From: DATJJW01 sp035491935
GTDB taxonomy: Bacteria > Pseudomonadota > Alphaproteobacteria > ATCC43930 > CGMCC-115725
DNA: 20,368 bases
Direction: 5' to 3'
NCBI GenBank assembly: GCA_035491935.1
Contig: DATJJW010000204.1
Coordinates: forward strand, 1-20,368
Position numbers and translations under genes: made by a program. Shown in pieces: positions 6,387 through 14,006 of this stretch (position 1 is its first letter; each line of letters starts with the position of its first letter). Under the pieces are notes generated by a model. That model was not told where the DNA came from. It ran no database searches and saw only the letters and a program-made list of their open reading frames with translations.

Positions 6387-7886
6387 ATGACCGGTTCCGC
6401 CTATGACGCCCTGCATGCCCGTTTCAACCGCCTCGGCACCATCGAGGAGGCGTTGGCGATCCTGTCCTGGGACTATGCCACCATGATGCCGAAGGGCGGC
6501 GCCAATGCGCGAGGCGAGCAGATGTCGGTGCTGCAGGTCATTGCGCATCAGCAACTGACCGCCCCGGATCTTGAGGATCTCTTCGGCCGCGCGGCGATGG
6601 AGGGAGGCCGCGACGTGTGGGCGGAGGCCAATCTGGCGGCGATGAACCGGCAATGGCGCAAGGCGATTGCGGTGCCGGCCGATCTGGTCGCGGCGCTGGC
6701 CAAGGCCACCCTCGAATGCGAGATGATCTGGCGTCAGGCGCGGCCCGATAACGATTACCCTGCAGTGAGGCCGGCCTTGAGCGAGCTGCTCAATCTCACG
6801 CTCCAGGCAGGCCAGGCCAAGGCGGATGCCTTCGGCCTCGGGCTTTACGACGCCCTGCTCGACGACTACGAGCCGGGCGGGCGCTCGGCCCATATCGACA
6901 CGCTGTTCGCGGAACTGGCCGGGTTCCTGCCTGATCTGATCAATACTGCGATCGAGCACCAGGCGAAGGAACCCGCGCCGATCCAGCCGCAGGGGCCGTT
7001 CCCGATCGTCAGGCAGCGCGAGCTCGCCGACCGCATGATGCGGGCCTTGGGCTTCGATTTCGGGCATGGGCGGTTGGATGTCAGCGCGCATCCTTTCTCG
7101 GGCGGCATTCCCGACGATGTGCGCATCACCACCCGCTATGAGGAGGGTTTGTTCTCGCGTTCGCTGATGGGTGTGCTGCACGAGACCGGCCATGCGCTTT
7201 ACGAGCAAGGTCTGCCGGCTGCCTGGCGCCGCCAGCCGGTGGGCGTGGCGCGCGGCATGAGCATGCATGAGAGCCAGTCGCTGATGGTCGAGATGCAGGC
7301 TTGCCGCTCGGCCGAGTTCATGCAGTTCCTGGCGCCGGTCGCGCGCGAGGTGTTCGGCGGCGAGGGGGCGGCCTGGGAACCGGAGAATCTGCACCGGCTG
7401 GAGACGCGGGTGCGCCGGGGCCTGATCCGCGTCGATGCCGACGAGGTGACGTATCCCGCCCATGTCGTGCTGCGCTACCGGCTGGAGCGCGCGATCATCC
7501 AGGGGGAACTCGGCCTCGACGATCTGCCCGGCGCCTGGCGCGACGGCATGAAGGAGCTGGTGGGATCCGTGCCCGAGACGGATCGGGAGGGCTGCCTGCA
7601 GGACATCCACTGGTATAGCGGCAGCTGGGGCTATTTCCCGACATATACCCTGGGGGCCATGACCGCGGCCCAGCTGTTCGATGCCGCCAAACGCGCGGTG
7701 CCGTCGATTCCCGGCGATCTTGCCAAGGGCGATTTCTCGAACCTGCTGGGATGGCTGCGCACCCATATTCATGGCCGCGCCTCCTCCGTGCCGGGCGAGG
7801 TCATCGTCAAGGAGGCGACAGGCGCGCCGCTCGGCACGAGCGTCTTTCGCCAACATCTGGAGCGGCGCTACCTTGGGCGAACCTAA
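6387..7886 (+). CDS. Carboxypeptidase Taq (M32) family metallopeptidase
   Basis: A cytoplasmic metal-dependent carboxypeptidase that removes C-terminal residues of broad specificity, but not past proline. The 499-residue product has the usual length for the family. The active-site HExxH is HETGH at residues 265-269 (within VLHETGHALYEQGLP), and the third ligand glutamate falls in the following HESQS segment. The family-specific DVSAHPFSGG and PDDVRITTRYEEG lie just before, and the C-terminal QDIHWYSGSWGYFPTYTLG and IHGRAS are also typical. The frame extends 30 codons upstream, but the ATG at 6387 gives the family N-terminus and has TAAGG about 8 bases ahead. The TPR-sulfotransferase gene starts 25 bases after the stop and may share its transcript. 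tldD, another peptidase, is divergent. Confidence 0.95.
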   Translation: MTGSAYDALHARFNRLGTIEEALAILSWDYATMMPKGGANARGEQMSVLQVIAHQQLTAPDLEDLFGRAAMEGGRDVWAEANLAAMNRQWRKAIAVPADLVAALAKATLECEMIWRQARPDNDYPAVRPALSELLNLTLQAGQAKADAFGLGLYDALLDDYEPGGRSAHIDTLFAELAGFLPDLINTAIEHQAKEPAPIQPQGPFPIVRQRELADRMMRALGFDFGHGRLDVSAHPFSGGIPDDVRITTRYEEGLFSRSLMGVLHETGHALYEQGLPAAWRRQPVGVARGMSMHESQSLMVEMQACRSAEFMQFLAPVAREVFGGEGAAWEPENLHRLETRVRRGLIRVDADEVTYPAHVVLRYRLERAIIQGELGLDDLPGAWRDGMKELVGSVPETDREGCLQDIHWYSGSWGYFPTYTLGAMTAAQLFDAAKRAVPSIPGDLAKGDFSNLLGWLRTHIHGRASSVPGEVIVKEATGAPLGTSVFRQHLERRYLGRT

Positions 7887-7911
7887 TCCGCCATCATCGG
7901 CCAGCGAACCC

Positions 7912-9993
7912 ATGAAAGACCCGATTGCCGAATTGCTGGGCAGGGCCGTGCAGGCCCAAGCCCAGGGGCGCGCCGCAGAGGCATCCGTGCTCTGCCGATC
8001 GATCCTTGCCGCGTCACCGGAGCACGCCGACGCGCTCCGCCTGCTCGGGTGTATCGCCCGCGACCAGGGGGATGCCGGACAGGCTGTCGAACTGCTGCGC
8101 CGTGCCTGCGCCGGGGCGGACACCCCGTTGCTGCCGCTCATGGACTATGCGGAGCTGTGCCGCAATGCCGGTCTGTTCGCCGAGGCCAGGCAAGTGGCCA
8201 TCCGGGCGACGAACCTGCATGCGGCATCCCCGATCGCCTGGTTTTGCCTTGGCAACATATTGTTGGAGAGTGGAGAGCTGCCACAAAGCCGGGACTGCTT
8301 CGAGCAGGCGCTCTCGCTTCAGCCGGATCTGGCTCAGGCACGCCAGAACCTTGCGATTGTGCTCGGCCGGCTTGGCGAGACCGGGGCGGCGGTTCGGGAA
8401 TTCGAAATTCTGTTCAATGCGGCTCCGCAAAGCGGCGAGGCTTTCGATGGTCTGGCCCTGCTGCTTCTGGAGTTGGGGTTCTTTCGCGAAGCCGTCGCTC
8501 TGGCGGAGAAGGCGATCGAGCTGCAGCCGGAATCGCCGGCTGCCTACACCCATGCAACGATGATCGAGATGCGGCTCGGTCGTTACTGGGCCGCCCTGGC
8601 ACATCTCGGCATCGCCTTGCGCTTCCGGCCAGGCGATCCGCAATGCCTGCAATTGAAGGCGCATCTTCTGCGGCTTGTCGATCACGTCGATGAGGCCATC
8701 GCCTGCTGCCTGGACGCCTTCGCGGCCGGCATCGAGACGCCCGAGATGCTATACGCCTACGCCCTTGCCCTGCACATGGCCGGCAAGAACGAAGAGGCGC
8801 TGGCGACCTATGACCGGGCTGCCGCTCGCGCAACGAACCCGGCGCCCGTGAACGCCGACAAGGCACGGCTGCTCGATCAGCTCGGCCGTCGGGGCGATGC
8901 CCTCGGCGTTCTTGAAGCGGCCTTGGTGCGCGACCCATCGATGGGTGCCGCGTGGTGCAACAAGGCCAACATCAAACGTTTCGCGGCGGGCGATCCCGAT
9001 ATCGTTGCCATGGAAGGGCTGCTGGCCGGCGGCCTCGGCTATCACGATCGGCTTTGCCTGCATTTCGCCCTGGCCAAGGCTCATATGGACATCGGGTCGA
9101 ACGAGACCGCCTTTGCGCATCTGGACGAGGGCAACAGGCTGAAGCGGGGCATTGTCGATTTCGACGTCGAGAAGGCGGAGGAGTGGATGGTGGCCATTGC
9201 CGCGCAGCCGACCGATTTCGAGACGGCCAGCCCCGTCATCCAGCCTGATCGGCTATCCGAGGTGCCGGTCTTCGTTGTCGGCATGCCGCGCTCGGGCTCC
9301 TCCTTGGTCGAGCAGATCCTCGCTTCTCATCCCGAAGTGCACGGCGCGGGCGAATTGTTGCGCCTATCGAGCTTACTGGCCGAGGATGGCCCGGCATTCG
9401 AGGGACCGAATGCAGAGGACGCCATGGCCGAGACTGCCGCGGAATACTTGGCGAAGCTCGGGAGTGCCGCGCCCATGGCCCGGCGCGTCATCGACAAGGA
9501 TCTAGGCAATTTTCTGTATCTCGGCGCCATCCACCGCCTTTTCCCTCGCGCCCGTATCATCCATTGCCGGCGTGATCCCCTCGATACCTGCTTTTCCGCC
9601 TATACCAAGCTGTTTCAAGACGGCTTGGCGTTTACCTACGATCAGACGGAACTTGGCCGTTACTATCGCGCCTATGACCGGCTGATGGCGCATTGGCGCG
9701 GCACGCTGCCCGCAAATGCTTTCACCGAGGTGCAGTACGAGACGCTGGTCGCGGATATGGAAGGGGAGAGCCGCCGCCTTCTCAGCTTCATCGGCCTCGA
9801 CTGGCATGATGCCTGCCTACGTTTCTTCGAGACGGAGAGGGTGGTCCGCACCGCCAGCCGTCATCAGGTGCGGCAGCCGATCTATCGGTCGAGCATCGGT
9901 CGCGCCGAGGTATTCCGCCGATATCTCGTGCCGCTGACCGACGCGCTCGGCGAACTGGCGCCGTCGGGCCCAGCGTCACAGGCTGGCGAATAG
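7912..9993 (+). CDS. TPR-repeat sulfotransferase fusion protein
   Basis: The 693-residue product has two parts. Residues about 1-430 are a run of tetratricopeptide-like helical repeats (alternating small and aromatic residues, e.g. AIAWFCLGN-like and DLAQARQNLAIVLGRLGETG motifs), a protein-interaction scaffold. Residues about 450-690 are a sulfotransferase domain: the 5'-phosphosulfate loop VGMPRSGSSLVEQILASHP begins at V456, and the 3'-phosphate-binding segment CRRDPLDTCFSAY lies at 552-564 with R553 and S562. Proteins of this design use PAPS, and animal tyrosylprotein sulfotransferases are distant relatives; the acceptor here is unknown. No signal peptide or membrane helix was seen, so it is probably cytoplasmic. 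The frame opens upstream inside the M32 gene, but the ATG at 7912 gives the natural beginning (MKDPIAELLGRA). Its Shine-Dalgarno is weak. The last 18 bases overlap the convergent phosphoesterase gene. Confidence 0.92.
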   Translation: MKDPIAELLGRAVQAQAQGRAAEASVLCRSILAASPEHADALRLLGCIARDQGDAGQAVELLRRACAGADTPLLPLMDYAELCRNAGLFAEARQVAIRATNLHAASPIAWFCLGNILLESGELPQSRDCFEQALSLQPDLAQARQNLAIVLGRLGETGAAVREFEILFNAAPQSGEAFDGLALLLLELGFFREAVALAEKAIELQPESPAAYTHATMIEMRLGRYWAALAHLGIALRFRPGDPQCLQLKAHLLRLVDHVDEAIACCLDAFAAGIETPEMLYAYALALHMAGKNEEALATYDRAAARATNPAPVNADKARLLDQLGRRGDALGVLEAALVRDPSMGAAWCNKANIKRFAAGDPDIVAMEGLLAGGLGYHDRLCLHFALAKAHMDIGSNETAFAHLDEGNRLKRGIVDFDVEKAEEWMVAIAAQPTDFETASPVIQPDRLSEVPVFVVGMPRSGSSLVEQILASHPEVHGAGELLRLSSLLAEDGPAFEGPNAEDAMAETAAEYLAKLGSAAPMARRVIDKDLGNFLYLGAIHRLFPRARIIHCRRDPLDTCFSAYTKLFQDGLAFTYDQTELGRYYRAYDRLMAHWRGTLPANAFTEVQYETLVADMEGESRRLLSFIGLDWHDACLRFFETERVVRTASRHQVRQPIYRSSIGRAEVFRRYLVPLTDALGELAPSGPASQAGE

Positions 9994-11403
9994 ATTGCGC
10001 AGGCGCCCCTTGATGAAGTGGGTCGCCGCCGCGATGTTCCGCACCGCCTTCTGTTCGATGGAGATGGCGCCGGTCCGTAGCTGCTCGAGATGGCTTTGGG
10101 TGTGGGCGGCGCCGAGGAGCATGGTCGCCGGCAGGTGGGCGGCGAGGCTGGCCAGCGCCGTCTGGTGATCGTTGAGCGGGGCCATGTGGGCGGCCGCGAT
10201 TTCTGAGGGTGAGGGCGCATAATCCAGCGCCGTCACGTTTGCCGGGCCGTCATTGCTGGGGCTGTCCAGCGTCAGCACGGCCGAGAGGTCTGGTGCCGCG
10301 GCGTCCCGTCTGGTCAAGGGCGCTCCCAGGTCGAAACGCTTGCGCAGCGTGGCGATGATCGATGTGTGATCGTAGGGCGTGCTGCGGGCAGGCGCGCGCA
10401 GGATGGTGCCTGGCGGGATGAAGGGCGAGACGATCACCGCCGGCACGCGCACGCCATAGCGGTCGAAGTTGAAGGGCGCGGTGGGCGTGTCGCCGGGTGG
10501 GACGGCGGCGGGCGGCGGCACGTGGTCAAAGCAGCCGCCATGCTCGTCATAGGTGACGACGAGCAGCGTTTTCGACCATTGCGGTCCGGCGCGCAGAGCA
10601 TTGTAGACCGTGGCGATCAGTTGTTCGCCGAGCGTGACGACATGAGGCGAATGCTGGTCGTTGGGCAGGGCGAGATCACTGAAATAGCGTGGCTCGATAA
10701 AGGAATAGGCTGGCAGCCCGCCGCTACGCGCATCCTTCTCGAACTCCTCGAACAGGCGGAAATTACCGATATGCGGCCACAGGCCGGCTAGGGTCAGCGA
10801 CTGGGGGATGTCGTGGAAATAGACTTTCCAGGGATACGCCTTCGCCTCCAGCTGCTGGAAGATGCTCGCCATCTCATAGGGAAAATGGGTCGGGGTATTG
10901 TTCTCGTAGCCGTTGGCCGTGGCAGTGTGGACGAAGAAGCGATTCGGCCAGGTCTGGCAAGGGGCGGAGGCGAACCAGTGATCGCAGACGGCGAAGGCCT
11001 TGGCCAGACCCGACAGCACCGGCAGCTGGGCTGGCGTGAAATGGTGCATAACGGCATTCGCCTGGCAGTTCGGCTTGCCGCTGCCGCCCTGTGCGAGATA
11101 GTTGCGCACAAAACCCGACATGGTCGGCGCAGCCGAAGGCCCGGGTGTCGCCGTGCCGAAGAGTTGCATGTTGATGTCGGTGAACTGCTCGCCCGGGTCG
11201 GGCGCCGGGATGCTCATCGATGCTTGGGGTGTGCCGGGGCTGTTCCAGACGGCGACCGGCTTGCCGGCATCGTCCGGGTTGGACTCCGTACCCGCCAGCC
11301 CCTCGAATTGCGCCGATCTCGGATAGAGCGTGCCGAGCATGCTGTCGAACGACCGATTTTCCAGCATCAGTACGACGACGTGATCGATATCTCCCAGCCC
11401 CAT
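9976..11403 (-). CDS. Phosphoesterase family protein (phospholipase C / AcpA-type acid phosphatase)
   Basis: The 475-residue product belongs to the bacterial phosphoesterase family that includes non-haemolytic phospholipase C and Francisella acid phosphatase AcpA. Metal and active-site segments seen are MLENRSFDSMLG at residues 13-24, DHWFASAPCQTWPNRFFVHT at 141-160, and VTYDEHGGCFDHVPPP at 283-298, followed by RYGVRVPAVIVSPFIPPG. The substrate (phospholipid or phosphomonoester) cannot be told from sequence. Unlike many exported relatives, it has no Tat or Sec signal: the protein starts MGLGDIDHVVVL, directly at the first catalytic strand, and no upstream extension is evident. It lies 129 bases behind the ghrA-like gene on the same strand and may be the last gene of the efflux operon or have its own promoter in that gap. 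It overlaps the convergent sulfotransferase gene by 18 bases. Confidence 0.9.
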   Translation of the reverse strand: MGLGDIDHVVVLMLENRSFDSMLGTLYPRSAQFEGLAGTESNPDDAGKPVAVWNSPGTPQASMSIPAPDPGEQFTDINMQLFGTATPGPSAAPTMSGFVRNYLAQGGSGKPNCQANAVMHHFTPAQLPVLSGLAKAFAVCDHWFASAPCQTWPNRFFVHTATANGYENNTPTHFPYEMASIFQQLEAKAYPWKVYFHDIPQSLTLAGLWPHIGNFRLFEEFEKDARSGGLPAYSFIEPRYFSDLALPNDQHSPHVVTLGEQLIATVYNALRAGPQWSKTLLVVTYDEHGGCFDHVPPPAAVPPGDTPTAPFNFDRYGVRVPAVIVSPFIPPGTILRAPARSTPYDHTSIIATLRKRFDLGAPLTRRDAAAPDLSAVLTLDSPSNDGPANVTALDYAPSPSEIAAAHMAPLNDHQTALASLAAHLPATMLLGAAHTQSHLEQLRTGAISIEQKAVRNIAAATHFIKGRLRNLFASL

Positions 11404-11532
11404 GGGATGGCCCCCCGTTTGCCCTACGGTTTATTGTTCGGCACCGGCGCTAAGCCCGGATCCACCTTCGCGAAAAGGTTCGTATCCCAGCAGCCTATCC
11501 TATGGATCGTCTTCGTATCGCGCCACCGGCCA

Positions 11533-12456
11533 TCAATAACCTTGCTGGCGATCGACCTCGTTCAGGAGGGGGGCACCGGCGCGGGCTCGGCGGATGTTTT
11601 CGACGAAAATGGCGACGGCGGTCACCGGGTTGGTGATGCTGGCGATATGCGGCGTCATCAGAATGGCTGGGTGGCGCCAGAAGGGGTGGTCGGGCGCCGG
11701 CGGCTCCTGATGGAAGACGTCGAGGGTGGCGCCGGCGATCCGGCCACGGCCAAGCGCATCGATCAAATCCTGGTCGACTAGATGCCCGCCGCGGGCGGCA
11801 TTGACGAGATAGGCGCTGTCCAGCCGCTCGAAAAGCCGGGCGTTCAGGATGCCGGTGGTCGCGGGTGTCAGCGGCAGCAGGCAGATGAGCGCCTTCAACC
11901 CATCGAGAAATCCGGTCAGGCCCTCGGCGCCGGCGAAGCAGTCGATGCCGGCGATCTGTTTGGGCGTGCGGGCCCAGCCGCGCAAGTGGAAGCCATTGAG
12001 CGCCAGCAGCCGGGCGGTGGCGGTGCCCAGCACGCCGAACCCCATGATGCCGACTGGAAAGCTCGCGCGGTCACGCGGCGGCAAGGGTTGCCAGGTGCCG
12101 GTGCGCTGATCCTGCTCGAATTGGTCGAACTGGCGATAGTGGCGCAGGACCGAGAGCAGGCAATACTCCGCCATCTGCTCGCTCAGGCGGTCGTCGACCA
12201 GTCTTGCCATGCGGATATGAGGCGGGATCGACGGCAGGTCGAGCTGGTTGATGCCGGCGCCGAAGGACTGGATCGTCTTGAGATTGGGGTAGGGGGCGAG
12301 GCCGCCGGGCGGCTGGCGCCACAAGATTGCGATGTCGATATCGGCGGGGTCACCGACATCGGGCCAGAATCGGAAATCCTCTCCCGGCAGGGCCGCACGC
12401 ATCCTGGACGGCCAGTCCAGCCCACCATCGGCGCTGCCATGGAAGAGGACGGCCAT
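11533..12456 (-). CDS. ghrA: Glyoxylate/hydroxypyruvate reductase A-type 2-hydroxyacid dehydrogenase
   Basis: A cytoplasmic NAD(P)H-dependent D-2-hydroxyacid dehydrogenase, closest in pattern to GhrA, which reduces glyoxylate to glycolate and hydroxypyruvate to glycerate. The 307-residue product is the usual length. The nucleotide-binding loop is GFGVLG at 139-144, followed by WARTPK, which fits an NADP-preferring site. The catalytic triad is in place: R222 in NAARGGHLV, E251 in DVFHQEPPAPDHPFW, and H270 in TPHIAS. The gene begins 14 bases after the stop of the outer-membrane channel gene with no obvious Shine-Dalgarno, so it is probably expressed as the fourth gene of the efflux operon. Substrate choice within this family is hard to predict, so the symbol is a best guess. 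Confidence 0.88.
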   Translation of the reverse strand: MAVLFHGSADGGLDWPSRMRAALPGEDFRFWPDVGDPADIDIAILWRQPPGGLAPYPNLKTIQSFGAGINQLDLPSIPPHIRMARLVDDRLSEQMAEYCLLSVLRHYRQFDQFEQDQRTGTWQPLPPRDRASFPVGIMGFGVLGTATARLLALNGFHLRGWARTPKQIAGIDCFAGAEGLTGFLDGLKALICLLPLTPATTGILNARLFERLDSAYLVNAARGGHLVDQDLIDALGRGRIAGATLDVFHQEPPAPDHPFWRHPAILMTPHIASITNPVTAVAIFVENIRRARAGAPLLNEVDRQQGY

Positions 12457-12470
12457 GTCGGGTGTGGCGC

Positions 12471-14003
12471 CTAGTCTTCCGGCTGCATCGGCTTGCCCGG
12501 CTGACCGTAATCGACCGGTACGTCGGCCGGCCGCGGCTTGTCGCCGGTATGGGCGATCCAGCCGCCGCCCAGCGCCTTGTAAAGGTCGACCAGATTGGTG
12601 AGGCGTGAGAGCCGGGCCGAGATCAGCGTGATCTGGGCAGAGTAGAGGTCGTTCTGCGCGGTGATCACGTTGAGGTAGGAATCGATGCCAGCCTTGAAAC
12701 GCATTTCGGACAGGCTAAGACGCTGCTGTTGGGCCGAAACCTCGCGTTCCAACGCGCCGATCTCGTCGTCGAAGGTACCGCGCGCCGCCAAGCCGTCGGA
12801 CACCTCGCGGAAGGCCGATTGGATCGCCTTCTCGTATTGCGCGACCGCTGCCTGATGCTGGCTGTGCACCAGTTCCAGCCCAGCGACATTGGCGCCGCCG
12901 TCGAAGATCGGCAGGCTGACTTGCGGCCCGAAGTTCCAAACCTGCGAGCCTGGCTTGAACAGGCTGGCGAGCGAGGTGCTGCCAGTGCCGAAGGCGCCGG
13001 TCAGCGTGATGCTGGGGAAGAAGGCACCACGCGCCGCGCCGATATTGGCATTGGCGGAGCGCAGCGTGTCCTCGGCCTGCATGATGTCGGGCCGCCGGGT
13101 CAGCAAATCGGAGGGCAGGCCGGCCGGGACGTCGGCCAGGATGCCTTGGTCATTGAGCGGGCGCGGGGGTGGCAGATCCGCCGGCAGGTTGGTGCCGAGC
13201 AGCAGCACCAGCGCATTCACCGCCTGGGCGCGCAGGCGGATCTGGCTTTGCAGATTGGCCTGGGCCTGTTCCAGCACGGTCTGGGCCTCGGCAAGGTCCA
13301 GCGCCGTTTGGTTGCCAACGCGGTACTGTACCTGTGCCAGCTTGTAGGCATCCTGCGCAGTGGCCAGCGTGTCGCGGGTCACCGCCAGTTCGTCATCGAG
13401 CGAGCGCAGGGTCAGGTACTGGTCGGCCACCTGGCTGACCAGCAGCAGCTCGGCGGATTTGCGTGCCTCGGCGGTTGCGAGATAGGTGTCGAAGGCGGCA
13501 TGGCTGAGGCTACGCAGCTTGCCGAAGAAATCGAGTTCCCAATTGACGTTGCCCGCGACTTCGGCCTCGTTGCCGAGCGCTACGTGGCCGAAGGGCGACA
13601 GCTTCGCCGGCGTGCGCGAACGCTCCCAAGAGGCGTTGCCCGTCAGGCTGGGAAACAGGTCGGCGCGCTGGATCCGATATTGTGCCCGCGCCTCGTCGAC
13701 ATTGATCGCAGCCACGCGCAGGTCGCGGTTGTTGGCGAGCGCCACTTCGATCAGCTTGCGCAGCCGGGGATCGCCGAAGAAATCCTGCCAGCCGATATCG
13801 GCGGCGGGCCGGGTGGATACGGAATTGGCGGCCGGCTGGGGATAGGCGCGGGCGAAGGCCGGATCGTCCTTGTCCGTAGGGTAGTGCTGCGCCACCGGGG
13901 CCGCAGGCCTGTGGAAGGCCGGCTCCAGCGTGCAGGCCGCGAGGGCCATGGCGGAGGCCAGGGAGGAGGCGAGGACGAGGCTTCGCGAAAGGTTCCGCTT
14001 CAT
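12471..14003 (-). CDS. Outer-membrane efflux channel lipoprotein (OprM/NodT family)
   Basis: A trimeric TolC-like channel that carries substrates of the RND pump across the outer membrane. The 510-residue product has a lipoprotein signal peptide ending in the lipobox LAAC, with Cys24 as the lipidated residue. Two copies of the outer-membrane-factor repeat follow: the first includes RDLRVAAINVDEARAQYRIQ, and the second begins near the LTRRPDIMQAEDTLRSANAN stretch. LLTRRPDI and the GPQVSLPIFDGG segment are typical of OprM/NodT. The gene lies 3 bases behind the pump gene. A GGAGG about 10 bases upstream of the ATG lies inside the end of the pump gene, so translational coupling is likely. It is the third gene of a complete tripartite set. 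Confidence 0.94.
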   Translation of the reverse strand: MKRNLSRSLVLASSLASAMALAACTLEPAFHRPAAPVAQHYPTDKDDPAFARAYPQPAANSVSTRPAADIGWQDFFGDPRLRKLIEVALANNRDLRVAAINVDEARAQYRIQRADLFPSLTGNASWERSRTPAKLSPFGHVALGNEAEVAGNVNWELDFFGKLRSLSHAAFDTYLATAEARKSAELLLVSQVADQYLTLRSLDDELAVTRDTLATAQDAYKLAQVQYRVGNQTALDLAEAQTVLEQAQANLQSQIRLRAQAVNALVLLLGTNLPADLPPPRPLNDQGILADVPAGLPSDLLTRRPDIMQAEDTLRSANANIGAARGAFFPSITLTGAFGTGSTSLASLFKPGSQVWNFGPQVSLPIFDGGANVAGLELVHSQHQAAVAQYEKAIQSAFREVSDGLAARGTFDDEIGALEREVSAQQQRLSLSEMRFKAGIDSYLNVITAQNDLYSAQITLISARLSRLTNLVDLYKALGGGWIAHTGDKPRPADVPVDYGQPGKPMQPED

Positions 14004-14006
14004 CGC

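Noticed and set aside
6333..8141. 602-codon open frame on the minus strand opposite the M32 peptidase gene
   Set aside because: The opposite strand holds a clear M32 peptidase with its HETGH site. The antisense translation has no family features.
11464..11479. ACCTT/AAGGT dyad in the gap between the ghrA-like and phosphoesterase genes
   Set aside because: A five-base stem with a six-base loop is expected by chance and has no T run or promoter context.
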